Below the pieces are notes generated by a model that had not been told where the DNA came from, ran no database searches, and saw nothing but the letters and a program-made list of their open reading frames with translations. Of a stretch of 29,635 nt of DNA, positions 8,935 to 17,824 are shown one piece after another; within the stretch, counting starts at the first letter, position 1; each line of letters opens with the position of its first letter. The DNA is taken from assembly GCA_001275005.1 (NCBI GenBank), contig JWZX01002385.1, positions 1 to 29,635 on the forward strand, given 5' to 3'. The translations under genes and the position numbers were made by a program. Source of the DNA: Chrysochromulina tobinii (Eukaryota > Haptophyta > Prymnesiales > Chrysochromulinaceae).

Positions 8935-11160
8935 TCAGGCCTTGGCCCCCCTTAGCGGCGCCCGAGACGGCGCCTCCTCCAGCGGCGGAGCGCTCAGAGA
9001 GCCCTCGATCTCTCGAAAGTGGCGCTCGAGCAGAGCGTGCGCTTGCGAGTGTGCTGAGAGTGACTGGGTGGCGCCGCGCATGGCCTGCACCATCGCCAGC
9101 GCGCGCTGCTGCACGGCGCGCATCTCCTTCTCCCTTCTCGCGTAGTGGCTTTGCTGCTGGGCCTGCGCCGCTGTCGCCTCGGCCAGCTTCGTCTGCAGCG
9201 CCTGCTCGTCGGCGTGCTTCCGAGCGAGCTGTGCCCGCAACGCGGCTACCTCGGCCTCGAGCGACGATGTGCGACGCTCAGCGATCTTCGTGGTGGCCAT
9301 CGCGTCGCTCGCCTGTCGACGTGCGCCGATGAGCTGCGTGCGAAGGTCTTCCGCTGCTCTCGAGGCCGCCGCCGAGCTGCGCGCCGCGTCGGCGGCAAGT
9401 TGCTCAGCTTCGATTCTCGCCGCCATCGCATCGCGCAGCTTCTTCTCGCCCGTGTCGACGGCCAGCCGCAGAGCCTCTTGGTGCGCAATGTACCGAGCAC
9501 TCTCCTGAGGCGCGACGGCGAGGATTTCGACGGCGTCGCGGGGAGCGGCGGCCGAGGTCTCGATCGAGGACCTGCCGCCCCAAGGCGGCAGCCCGGCCTC
9601 CAGAATGGCGACTGCAGCCATGGCAGCCCTCGGGTCGGGCGGCAGCTCGTCTGGAATCACGGTGGAGGGTGGTGGCGGTGCAAGGCGCTTGTGGGCCTGT
9701 CGGCTTGGGCTGAGGGCCGCAGCATACCCATCGAGCACGGCCAGCGCCGCTGCGGGTGTCAGAGGCGGGCGCGCCGCGCCGGAAGGCAGAGGCGAGGCGT
9801 AGCCGTCAGCCGCGGGGGCGGCAGAGCGGTTCGTGCTCGCCGTCGCAGCGCCAGCCGCGCCAGCGTGCGGTGGAACCAAGCCGCACCGTGGAGGGCTCAC
9901 TGTGGAGGGCAGCGGCGCACGACGAGATGTCTCCGCCAGCACGGAGCGTGGCGAGGCCGCCGACGGCTTGGGCGCCAGTACCCACTGGTCGAGCTCTCTC
10001 GCTACCTCCGCGCGCGCCGCTCCACCGAGCGCCGTACCGAGCGCCACCGCCTCCCCGAGAGCTGTGGTCGTCGAGATTTTGTCCGAGATCGTCCTGCTCG
10101 TGTGTTCGCCTACCGGCTGGTACGGCGCTGCGAGCGCTTGGTGCAGCCAGAGGTCCGCCTGTGCGCGCCGGGCAAGCCGGGCGTCCGCCGCCGCGTGCGG
10201 CAGTGCGGATGGCGTGCCCGCTGGCACGGCCGCCGCCTCTGCCTCCACTTCCTCCGCAAGCCTGTACAGACCGTTTGTGACACGTGCCAGCCTGTCTGTC
10301 AAGTGAGCAGATTCGCCAAGGGATCGACCTTCCATGGCCCGATACGGCGCCGCGAGGGGCCCTGACGAAACCAGCGGGCGGCTTGCGCCACCCAAAAAAA
10401 CGCGCGGCGGCGGAGCGTTCGGCGCCGTCGTGGGCGCCGCCCGGAGAGGCGCGGGCGCAGCGGAGGAAACGTATCTCGCCGCCTCTCTGTGAACCTGGGA
10501 GGTGTGCAGGGAGTCACTCAAGTCCTCCTGCTTGATGCGTGCGCGCGTGAGTTGATCCTGCAGATGCGACACAAGCGAGAGCAGCTGGCGCCGCGTCGGC
10601 GGGTCTTCGCTTCCCTCGACAGGCTCGTTGCTGCAGCCGGCCTCGTAGACGGCCGATGTGCCGTCTCCGACGCCCCTGGCTTCAGGTCGCTGGGCCTGCT
10701 GGCATGCACGTGTGTGCCAAGCCGTAGAGGCAGCAGGGTCTGCGTACGACGGCACGACCGGCTCTTCCGTGACCATCGTCTTTGCCCAGTTGACCGGAGG
10801 CACGTCGCGAGCTGTGGCGCCCGTCATGCGTGACGCACCACCATCGGCGCTCAGGTCTGGCTCCACTTCAACGCAGGTATAATTGAACTGGTCGTCCACC
10901 CTGCGCGCGAACCGGTGGCGGCTGGTGAGATCAACGGCGCATGAACGGCACGGCACAGCAATGGGTGGGCTGCGAGGCAAGACGCACCAGTCAATGTGCC
11001 GGCCGCGGGCTGCGGTGCGATGCTTGAGCACCTCGTCATCTACTGACGGCCCTTTCGTCGCGCTGTCCGCTGCGTGGCGGAGATTGTACTGGCGCGCCAG
11101 AGCCATTGTCCGAGCGCCGATTGGGGTCCATCTGCCGTCCACATGGCCGGCGGCCGACAT
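8935..11160 (-). CDS. Large coiled-coil protein, function unknown
   Basis: An uninterrupted 741-residue frame from an ATG. The N-terminal 110 residues hold several Cys (the phrase VPCRSC, two residues after a Pro-rich patch, plus WCVLP and YTC) and could include a small metal site. The middle (about 190-560) is disordered, rich in Ala, Pro and Ser, with a short helix near residue 195-230 (QLLSLVSHLQDQL). The C-terminal part (about 590-725) is a continuous Ala/Glu/Arg/Gln helix with heptad-like spacing, a clear coiled coil. Such architecture is common in centrosomal, flagellar or scaffold proteins, but no signature allows a choice. The gene ends in tandem behind a minus-strand neighbour whose stop is only 120 bp before this ATG. 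Confidence 0.65.
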   Translation of the reverse strand: MSAAGHVDGRWTPIGARTMALARQYNLRHAADSATKGPSVDDEVLKHRTAARGRHIDWCVLPRSPPIAVPCRSCAVDLTSRHRFARRVDDQFNYTCVEVEPDLSADGGASRMTGATARDVPPVNWAKTMVTEEPVVPSYADPAASTAWHTRACQQAQRPEARGVGDGTSAVYEAGCSNEPVEGSEDPPTRRQLLSLVSHLQDQLTRARIKQEDLSDSLHTSQVHREAARYVSSAAPAPLRAAPTTAPNAPPPRVFLGGASRPLVSSGPLAAPYRAMEGRSLGESAHLTDRLARVTNGLYRLAEEVEAEAAAVPAGTPSALPHAAADARLARRAQADLWLHQALAAPYQPVGEHTSRTISDKISTTTALGEAVALGTALGGAARAEVARELDQWVLAPKPSAASPRSVLAETSRRAPLPSTVSPPRCGLVPPHAGAAGAATASTNRSAAPAADGYASPLPSGAARPPLTPAAALAVLDGYAAALSPSRQAHKRLAPPPPSTVIPDELPPDPRAAMAAVAILEAGLPPWGGRSSIETSAAAPRDAVEILAVAPQESARYIAHQEALRLAVDTGEKKLRDAMAARIEAEQLAADAARSSAAASRAAEDLRTQLIGARRQASDAMATTKIAERRTSSLEAEVAALRAQLARKHADEQALQTKLAEATAAQAQQQSHYARREKEMRAVQQRALAMVQAMRGATQSLSAHSQAHALLERHFREIEGSLSAPPLEEAPSRAPLRGAKA

Positions 11161-11280
11161 TTATCGTTTCGGGACACTGGATTCCACAGACTGAAGGCTG
11201 GAAAGTCTATCTGGGAGCATTCGTCTCCGCTTCTTCATCCACAATCAGTGGCAGAGTGCCAGTGGGGAATCCTTGCCCTA

Positions 11281-12513
11281 TCACCTCTTCGGCGGATACA
11301 CGCAAATGTACGGAACGAGGCACATGCTAGCACAGAGTGCAATGGAAGCCCCGGCGAGAATGAAAGGCGTGATGCCTACGTCGATGCGCGCGGGCGACTC
11401 ATCTGAGGCTGGTGGCGCGGGTCCTCCGACCGGGACTGACCCGCCTGACACCGCTTGTACTTCTGGCGTCGACACCACCACGACGCCGAGCGAAGAGCTC
11501 AGGTCGCTCACCGATTCAGAGGCCAGGTCGCTCATTACGGCCAGCTCCTGAGCCTCGCTGACCACGGCGACGCTGGCCTCCACGATTAAGTTTCCCTCGG
11601 CGATGTCTTCAGCCATAACGGCATGTCCACCACGGCGGCGTGCACGCCTGCGTAGATGGCGCAGAAATAGTCGGAGGCGTTCGCCGGAAAGACTTGACGC
11701 GGGCCCGAACGTGAGGGTGATGTTGCTCGGTTGCACGCCATTTCCGAGTTCCGCCGCCAGCGCGATCTTGAAACTAGTTTGGTTGAAGGAGTCTTCATTG
11801 CCTTGGATGGTGAATAATATTTCGACTCTTGGTGTTGATGGAGTAGGCGGTGGAGGAGTCGACGGGGATGGCGGTGGAGGTGACGGAGGTTGAAAATGAG
11901 GCGGTGGTGAGTGAGGCGGGGCAGATCGTGGCGGTGAGGGTGCGTCGACCGAGCCCAAGCCCATTTCGCCCGGGGATGGGGCTTGGGGTGGGTGCGAGTG
12001 TGGTCGGGAGAGGGGCTGAGGGTGAGGGTGAGGGTGAGGAGGGAGTGGGGGCACTGTTGATAAAGATGGCGACGGAGGTGCGTCGCCGGAGCCCAGATCG
12101 CCCCATGTCTCGCCCGAGCCCGAGCCCAGATCGCCCCATATGTCCCCCGAGCCCTGCTCGGGCAGCAGGGGCAACAGCACATGCGAGGTTCCCAGCAAAC
12201 TGTGCGGCTTCGTGGCATGCAGCTTCGTGGCGGCTTGGGAGCGCGGGTTCGTGCCCACAGAGGCTTGCTCCAGGCGAATATGCTCCGAGTGCTGATGCTC
12301 GGCCTGCTCAGGCAGCAGCACGCCCGAGGAGCCCAGCAAGCTGTGCAGCTTCGCGGCATGCTTCGTGGCAGCTTTGGAGCTTTGGAGCGCATTGAGGTTG
12401 AGCCGCATAGCAGCCAACTGGCACTGCGTTGCCTCTATAAACGCGTCAAACGAGGTCGCTGACCCAGCCAATGGGCAGGCGCCCACAGACGCGACGACGA
12501 AAGCCGCGAGCAT
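11281..12513 (-). CDS. Type I membrane protein with Pro-rich stalk
   Basis: The first ATG (12513) begins a signal peptide (residues 1-21, MLAAFVVASVGACPLAG). Next come two degenerate copies of a module containing (K/P)HSLLG(S/T)..VLLP, then Gly/Asp repeats (WGDLGSG), and a stalk of Pro, Ser and His (about 150-225). A folded domain follows (about 228-360) with alternating hydrophobic strands, two N-glycosylation sequons (NQTS, NITL) and the helix-like stretch SDLASESVSDLSSSLGVVVV. A membrane helix lies at about 380-402, and the tail is short and basic. Pro-rich stalk plus this type of strand-rich domain is frequent in surface proteins of haptophytes and related algae, where it may act in wall or scale attachment; this is inference. 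The gene is divergent from the secreted-protein gene at 12708. Confidence 0.7.
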   Translation of the reverse strand: MLAAFVVASVGACPLAGSATSFDAFIEATQCQLAAMRLNLNALQSSKAATKHAAKLHSLLGSSGVLLPEQAEHQHSEHIRLEQASVGTNPRSQAATKLHATKPHSLLGTSHVLLPLLPEQGSGDIWGDLGSGSGETWGDLGSGDAPPSPSLSTVPPLPPHPHPHPQPLSRPHSHPPQAPSPGEMGLGSVDAPSPPRSAPPHSPPPHFQPPSPPPPSPSTPPPPTPSTPRVEILFTIQGNEDSFNQTSFKIALAAELGNGVQPSNITLTFGPASSLSGERLRLFLRHLRRRARRRGGHAVMAEDIAEGNLIVEASVAVVSEAQELAVMSDLASESVSDLSSSLGVVVVSTPEVQAVSGGSVPVGGPAPPASDESPARIDVGITPFILAGASIALCASMCLVPYICVYPPKR

Positions 12514-12707
12514 GTTGCGGCGCCGCTTGGTCAAGAATCAGCTTCGCGAGGCGTCCTAATTTGGTAAACGAGACGCGGGGATTTTCTCCTGGGGAACATA
12601 AGCCGTAAGCGACACTCACAGTTTCTACGAAAGGTGCCCTCCCAAGTGTGTTTGCCCTATCCCTCCACCCGGGAGATCTTGCGTCGGGCGTCGCGGTCAC
12701 CTTCGGA

Positions 12708-13421
12708 ATGCCGATTGCTCGCTGGGCGACATTTTTACTCATGTGCCTTCCGTCGCACGCGCTGATTGGAACGATGCTGTGCGATGTTCCAACGCCGGCA
12801 CTCGTCGTAGACTGCACAACTGCAAGGCGGCAGCGTGGGATATCCATCCTCGAGAACATTTCGCCTTTTTCTCCCGCCCTGCAAGGGCTTTTGTTTGTGC
12901 ACACGAGCGTCACGTCTGGCCGAGACATCAGTTTTGGAGCAGTTGGCGCGACGACGCGTGGCTCGACCGGGTACTTTATGAAAGGAACGAGGGAAGTGGT
13001 AGGCGACATTGTGCTCGCCAGCCTGGACGCACCGCACTGCGGCGGGTCGGCGTATGTGGGCCTTGGCCTGAATAACCACTTTACGGGAGGTTACTACTGG
13101 GGGCGTAGCAGCGGACCGGGCGCTGCCCTTCCAGCACCCGGCGTGGGCGTCGTCTTCGCCGAGAGTGGCTTGCTTCAGCTCGTGCGGACAGAGGATGATG
13201 AGAATTCGAACGATGGCAAGCGAAGCGAATGGTGCGATTTTCTCCAACGCGGTGACCAGCTGCAGCTAGTCGTCAAGCCTGAGGAGCTCGCCACAGCCAG
13301 CTTCGATATGCTTGTTGGGGTCTGCCGCGATGGTGACGGAAACGTGCCGCGGGGGGCGGAGCCACGCGTGGAAGCGCTCTGGACAAGGGATAGAGGATCC
13401 TGGGTGAGGACTTCTGCTTGA
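12708..13421 (+). CDS. Putative secreted protein, function unknown
   Basis: The frame is open upstream to 12648, but the first ATG is at 12708, giving 237 residues. Residues 1-22 are a signal-peptide-like hydrophobic stretch (ARWATFLLMCLPSHALIG). The remainder has many short beta-type strands, Gly-rich turns (GGYYWGRSSGPG) and four Cys. A phrase near residue 27 (DVPTPALVVDC) recalls the start of alanine-racemase-fold enzymes, but the downstream sequence lacks the PLP-lysine motif, so I do not call that family. The gene has no detectable intron. It shares a 194-bp divergent promoter with the Pro-rich stalk protein. Confidence 0.55.
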   Translation: MPIARWATFLLMCLPSHALIGTMLCDVPTPALVVDCTTARRQRGISILENISPFSPALQGLLFVHTSVTSGRDISFGAVGATTRGSTGYFMKGTREVVGDIVLASLDAPHCGGSAYVGLGLNNHFTGGYYWGRSSGPGAALPAPGVGVVFAESGLLQLVRTEDDENSNDGKRSEWCDFLQRGDQLQLVVKPEELATASFDMLVGVCRDGDGNVPRGAEPRVEALWTRDRGSWVRTSA

Positions 13422-13438
13422 GAGCGGACTCGTCTCAA

Positions 13439-13491
13439 GGATCATGTTAACCATCCCAAGAGGGGTGGATCATGTTAATCATCCCAAGAGG
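13439..13491. repeat. Direct repeat, two 25-bp copies
   Basis: Copies at 13439-13463 and 13467-13491 differ at one base (C or T after ATGTTAA). They are separated by 3 bp, giving a 28-bp period, just downstream of the secreted-protein stop codon. Confidence 0.9.
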
Positions 13492-13611
13492 ACTCGATGC
13501 GGCACAAGCCCACATGAATCCACTGCGTGCCTAAGCTACATGCACTGTGCACGTGTGGTTCCAGCAGCGAGAGCAGTGGTGCAGTGGCGTGTCGTTGTGT
13601 GTGGCGTGTGA

Positions 13612-13619
13612 TGACGTCA
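13612..13619. promoter_or_regulatory. CRE-like palindrome TGACGTCA
   Basis: A perfect 8-bp cAMP-response-element type palindrome lies about 190 bp before the HAD gene's first in-frame ATG. It is the consensus site of bZIP factors in other eukaryotes. With only the sequence, its activity is unproven. Confidence 0.3.
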
Positions 13620-13810
13620 TGGAGAGTGTGTGAACGTTAACACGACAGACGCGACAACCGGTGCTACGCACTGTTACTGCCCGCTCAGAATACACACACT
13701 TATCACTTTAGAGTTTAGTGTGCAGAGTGTCGCGATTTCGGATTCGCACACCGTCGCAGTTCATATCGTATAGAAGATAGTAGACGAACTAGGAGACTCG
13801 ATGCTTCGTA

Positions 13811-14503
13811 ATGCCCGCATTTCGCAGATCCCAATTCTTTAACGAAGCGCGCGCTCTTCCCTGTGAAAACGATCGAATTTCGCAAAATGCCGCCCCACGG
13901 ACTTGGTCAATGTCAGATAGGGCCGAACTGAAGATTCGGGCGCTCGTCCTCGATTTCGACTCAACCATCTCCACGCCTCGTTACATTGAGCGTCTACAGG
14001 AATGGGCCGTCGCCGATAAGGTGCAAATTTTCGAGGCGTTAACCCCGGATGAGCACATTGAAAATCTCGGCGGCCAGGAACGTATCGATGCGCTCAAAGC
14101 TCTGTTGCTGGAGCTCTCGGAGGCTGGCGTCACGCTCTTCATAATCTCTATCGGCTATCGTGTGGCACTCATGCCACAATTGGAGACTGCTGGTCTGCTG
14201 CGCTTCTTTGCCGACAACCGCGTGTATGGCCAAGACTCGCCCGAGCTCCGACAGCTTGGCTTTGTCAAAGGCCGGCTGATTGAGCGCATCATGAACCATC
14301 ACGGATGGGGGCGTGACGACGTTCTCTTCGTGGACGACTCCATGGAGCACATCGATAGGGCCTCGACGGTGTGCAAAACGCTGCTCGTGCCGCCTGAGGC
14401 GAAGAAAGCCATTGGTGGCATGCGCCAGGTGGAGTTCGACGCAATACGCACGCATGCCTTCGGAGAGGGCCCCGAGACAGCAATAACGACGGCGGTTATA
14501 TAG
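13811..14503 (+). CDS. HAD-superfamily phosphatase
   Basis: A 230-residue frame; a second in-frame ATG at 13910 gives a 197-residue protein and is also likely because the domain begins right after it. Counting from that second Met, motif I is D15-F-D17-S-T19 (DxDxT nucleophile and general acid). Motif II is the Ser in LFIISIGY, motif III is probably the Lys in FVKGRLIERI, and motif IV is DDVLFVDDS with paired Asp. All four HAD motifs are therefore present, and the enzyme is expected to be an active Mg-dependent phosphatase. The small cap (about residues 20-75) gives no substrate clue. The extra 33 N-terminal residues contain basic and Phe residues and could be a targeting extension. Confidence 0.8.
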   Translation: MPAFRRSQFFNEARALPCENDRISQNAAPRTWSMSDRAELKIRALVLDFDSTISTPRYIERLQEWAVADKVQIFEALTPDEHIENLGGQERIDALKALLLELSEAGVTLFIISIGYRVALMPQLETAGLLRFFADNRVYGQDSPELRQLGFVKGRLIERIMNHHGWGRDDVLFVDDSMEHIDRASTVCKTLLVPPEAKKAIGGMRQVEFDAIRTHAFGEGPETAITTAVI

Positions 14504-14978
14504 CGCCAAGATAGCCAGAAGCCACACGTCCAAGCGCGAACGAGCGGGGCCCATGGGGCTGGCGTTTTTCCAAAAAGAGTCAGCCCATGCGGTGGGACTT
14601 AGCGACTCGTTTTACTGGGACTTACTGGGCAAAGAGCGCAGTGTCCGCAGTGGCTGGCTGCTCTCGCCCCGGCGCCATTATTTCGATCATGTCTCGCCAG
14701 TCCTGCAGTCCACAAGGGCCTCGTCTCTCTAGTCTCAGTGCGCAAAATTGTTCGTTTTGTCCTCGGTCGTTTACGCAATGCGAGAATGCGTTATACGCTC
14801 ACCCAGACGCGATGCACACAAGTCACAACACCCGCGCCGGGGCAACACACACTTTCTGGACCCCTCTCTCAAGACTCACATCTCGGCGGAGTGCGCTGAC
14901 CGGACAGTCCGCGTGACAGGGACGCAGAGGAGTGCCAGACCCGCCGTGCCTGCTGAGGCGCGTCGTCACGTACGATCG
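14504..14978. other. Convergent intergenic region with a long hairpin
   Basis: No convincing gene is seen. A hairpin begins 49 bp past the HAD stop: CATGGGGCTG (14552-14561) pairs with CAGCCCATG (14581-14589) with one bulged G, and the loop contains TTTTT facing AAAAA. It lies between two convergent 3' ends and could mark or stabilise an mRNA end. Confidence 0.5.
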
Positions 14979-16211
14979 TCACGCCACGAGCTGTCCGCAG
15001 GCCCCTTGGGCATCCCGTCCCACCGCGGACGTCCAGCGGACGAGGGCATTCACGCCGTGCTTCTCGCGCAGCCACGCGTGGAACCGCTCTACGCTCTCGT
15101 CGCTCGGCGTCGCATATCCATGGGCAGCTCCAACCTCGGTCGGATTGAACGGAATCAGGTTTACGTACCCTGCCGCCGCACGCGCCTGCTTGCGGCTCAT
15201 CAGCGGCATCGCGCTCGCGCTCGCCGCGTCACGCTCGGCGCAAAAGGCGGCAAGCGCGTCGGCGTCGCACTGGCGATCGTTGACGCCATCAATGAGAAGG
15301 TACTCTACCATCAGCCCGCAGCCCGTCGAACGCGCATGGTAGTCGAGTGCGTCCGTGAGCGCTGGCATGCTCGTCGCACTCGGGATGAGCTGCTGCCGGA
15401 GCGGCAGCGTCGCGCTATGAAGCGAGAGCGCGAGCCGCACCTTTGGCGCCGCGTCGGCCAGCCGACGGATCCGCTCCGGCGACGCACCGACAGTGGAGAC
15501 TGTGACGTGCTTGGACGCGAGGTCGAACAGGGATTGGTGGGTGAGGCCGCGCAGGGCTCCAAGCAGCGCGTCGAAGTTGTCGAGCGGCTCTCCCATGCCC
15601 ATGAACACGACGTTCCGCACGCTGTAGCCCGCGGGAACCTCGTGGCGAGCATGCCACACTTGCTCCAAGATCTCGGCTGCCTTGAGATGGGCGATGATGC
15701 CCATCGTGCCGGTGGCGCAGAACGAGCACGCGCGCGCGCAGCCTACCTGGCTGGACACGCAGACCGTGCACCGCCTTGCGCCCGATGACTTGTGATCATG
15801 CAGGATGAGAACAGTCTCGATGCGGTGGCCGGACGCCAGTTCCACAATGAGCTTTAGGCCGCCCTCGGAAGGTATTCGTTGCACAATCTTCGAGGTGGTC
15901 ACGCCGGCAAAGGCCTCGCATAGAGCGGCGGCTTTTTCTCGTGGTAGCTCAGCGTGCGAGTGCAGCGACTCCGCGTCAAAGGATCCACCGTTGCGGAAAA
16001 GGTGTCGGTAAACGTTTTGTAAATGTTGCTCTTTGAGCGCTTGCCCCGTGCACCAATGCTCTGCCTGTGGCAAGTCGAGGATGCTTAATGGCGATGAGAG
16101 TTTGCCTGTGGCACCTGCTGCTGCTGCTATTCTCTCTCCGGCGTACAACGACCATGCAGCTGTCGACACCACGAGCTGGGCGAAGATCAACCTCATCGTT
16201 TGTCTCATCAT
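14979..16211 (-). CDS. rlmN: RlmN-type radical SAM 23S rRNA/tRNA adenine-C2 methyltransferase, probably plastid-targeted
   Basis: I chose the ATG at 16211 (410 residues); an open frame continues upstream but is low-complexity. The radical SAM cluster motif is C158-x3-C162-x2-C165, preceded by the conserved CVSSQVGC phrase whose first Cys (C151) matches the resolving cysteine of E. coli RlmN. FMGMGEPL (203-210), the SLHSA region (263-267) and IPFNP (353-357) are typical. C405 in the ending ACGQL matches the methyl-carrying cysteine, so both catalytic Cys are intact. In bacteria the enzyme methylates C2 of A2503 of 23S rRNA and A37 of some tRNAs. Residues 1-40 hold a hydrophobic signal-like segment then a Ser/Ala-rich region, as expected for import into a complex plastid, where bacterial-type ribosomes exist. 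Location is inference. Confidence 0.92.
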   Translation of the reverse strand: MMRQTMRLIFAQLVVSTAAWSLYAGERIAAAAGATGKLSSPLSILDLPQAEHWCTGQALKEQHLQNVYRHLFRNGGSFDAESLHSHAELPREKAAALCEAFAGVTTSKIVQRIPSEGGLKLIVELASGHRIETVLILHDHKSSGARRCTVCVSSQVGCARACSFCATGTMGIIAHLKAAEILEQVWHARHEVPAGYSVRNVVFMGMGEPLDNFDALLGALRGLTHQSLFDLASKHVTVSTVGASPERIRRLADAAPKVRLALSLHSATLPLRQQLIPSATSMPALTDALDYHARSTGCGLMVEYLLIDGVNDRQCDADALAAFCAERDAASASAMPLMSRKQARAAAGYVNLIPFNPTEVGAAHGYATPSDESVERFHAWLREKHGVNALVRWTSAVGRDAQGACGQLVA

Positions 16212-16586
16212 TTTCGCACCGCCACACACCACACACAGCAGTCCGCAGCTCTGGCTCTCCCCCTCGGTTTCTCCGGGGGGAGCCGGGACACACACGGGAT
16301 GGTCGGCTACACTAACGTACCTCACAGATGGGGTGCAGGATCGATGTGCATGCTGTGTAGCCTCCAACAGGCATGCACACGCCGGCGAGAGCGTGTGCAC
16401 ACATGCATGCAATTGTACATGTATGCAGTACTGTGGTATAGCCGCAGAGGCCGCGGGTAACTGACTGACTGACATGTAACGGGTATGCGAGTACATGTAC
16501 GCGTATGTGTAAGCGTATGTGTAGGTGAGTCACCGTTCTCTGTCCTCGTCTTCCGCTCCGCTCGCTCTCCGCCGCTCCGTGCACGC
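16212..16586. other. RlmN upstream region with alternating purine-pyrimidine tracts
   Basis: This lies between the RlmN start and the stop of the translocator gene, both on the minus strand. Two 21-bp stretches (16391-16411 and 16491-16511) alternate purine and pyrimidine perfectly, and there is a short TGAC triplicate near 16462. I see no gene. Confidence 0.5.
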
Positions 16587-17617
16587 TTATGCAGTCTTGC
16601 CCTTGGTCATACCCAGCATCTTGGGAATGTCATCGGCGACCGCGTACAGGAAGGTGCCGCCAATCGCAATAGAGCACCCAAGTGATTTGGCGAAGCCCAT
16701 GTCCTCGCCAAAGGCGATGGCCGAGCCGACGATCACGACGGCGCGTTTGGCGGTGTTGGCGACGGAGTGGCTGACGCCGGAGAGGGATTTGAGAGCCATG
16801 GTGGAGACTTCGTTGTAGAGGTAGAATGTGAGGCCCGACATGATGATGTTGTAGCGGAAGTTACCCACTGAACCTTTGGTGCCGTCCGCCTTCCAGATGG
16901 CGAGCCACTGGTCGAACTTGCTGAACTCGCCAGAGATGAAGATGACCGGGAAGAGAAGGACGGTCGCCCAGATGGTGGTGAGGGCGTAGGCATTGCCGAC
17001 AGAGCCAATCGCAGAGCCAATCGTGGCCATCACCTTCTTGTTCTCGCTGCCACGGAAGGCCGACGCGACGTTGGCCGTGGAAGCGGCAAGAAGAGACATC
17101 ATCGTGAAATCGAGCTCCTTCGCCGAGGCGATGGCGATGCCGCCGATGACGGGGATCAGGCAGAGAATCTTGGCCAGCGAGACCTTCTGGCTATAGAACA
17201 CGAAGCCGACGACGACCGCGAAGACGGGCTCGCCCGCCTTGACAATCTGCCCGAAAGAGACGGCTCCGGCCGTCATGGCGTAGACGGCGCCCGCGTGCGC
17301 CATCGCGGCCCATAGGCCAAGCGGAGCGACCGCCAGGACCTGAGCAAACGTAAGCTTCGGTGGCGTGCGCGCATCCGGTGCTGCCCACAAGAAAATGGCG
17401 TAGATGCTGCCAACAACGAGCTGCACGAAGGCATTCGTGAATGCGAACTCGGCTCCGCCCGAGGCCATAGCGGCGGTCTTGTTGTAAATGTTGTAGTAGT
17501 AATTGCCTACGCACGAGCGCAAAATACGTCAGCAGGGTGCGATTTCGGCGCGGGGTGTGTGGCTCCATGCGCACCGAGATACCACAACGCGAGGTAGACA
17601 AGGAGAGCGATGTCCAT
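16587..17617 (-). CDS. Plastid-type triose-phosphate/phosphate translocator family protein (two exons)
   Basis: Exon 1 (17575-17617) and exon 2 (16587-17506) join to 320 residues. The join rebuilds the first helix typical of the family: IALLVYLALWYLG followed by NYYYNIYNKTA. Further family marks are FGQIVKAGEPVFAV, a YLYNEVSTMAL segment, and HSVANTAKRAVVIVGS, which contains the Lys-Arg pair that binds the phosphate in plant TPTs. About eight to ten hydrophobic helices are visible. Members exchange triose phosphates, PEP or related sugar phosphates for phosphate across plastid membranes; the exact substrate cannot be read here. The ATG at 17617 leaves no transit peptide; the frame is open upstream to a stop near 17702, so a further 5' exon carrying a targeting signal is possible. 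Confidence 0.88.
17507..17574 (-). other. 68-bp GT-AG intron in the translocator gene
   Basis: Donor GTGCGC and acceptor CGTGCGTAG on the minus strand. Without splicing, the frame that encodes exon 1 meets the TAG of the acceptor. It has no decamer repeats, unlike the sirtuin and tetraspanin introns. Confidence 0.85.
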
Positions 17618-17824
17618 GATGCCGAGGACTGGGAGATACAGATTGCCCTTTCCACTTTCGGAAAGTGAACATGGGGAGAAAACCTCCTCGGAATTTCCTT
17701 TTTAATCGGAAAGGTCTATCAAGGAAGTTGTCTGAAAATTGAAGTCAGCTGAGCTTGACTCGGAACTGCTGGCACGTAACGATTAAACCAGCGGCCGTGC
17801 TCAGGTGTTCACTCAGGTGTTAAC

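Larger units (their letters stand above)
13422..13810. other. Intergenic region upstream of the HAD phosphatase gene
   Basis: It contains a 25-bp direct repeat, a perfect TGACGTCA palindrome and a GT-rich stretch. An upstream ATG at 13801 opens a 13-codon out-of-frame reading frame that overlaps the HAD start and could reduce translation if it lies in the mRNA. Confidence 0.5.

Noticed and set aside
12783-12815. TPALVVDC phrase resembling the start of alanine racemase/D-threonine aldolase-fold enzymes
   Set aside because: The following sequence lacks the PLP-lysine motif and the barrel pattern; the match is one short stretch.
14587-14916. 109-residue plus-strand open frame
   Set aside because: It has no recognisable feature, lies in a convergent 3' region and looks like chance coding in GC-rich DNA.
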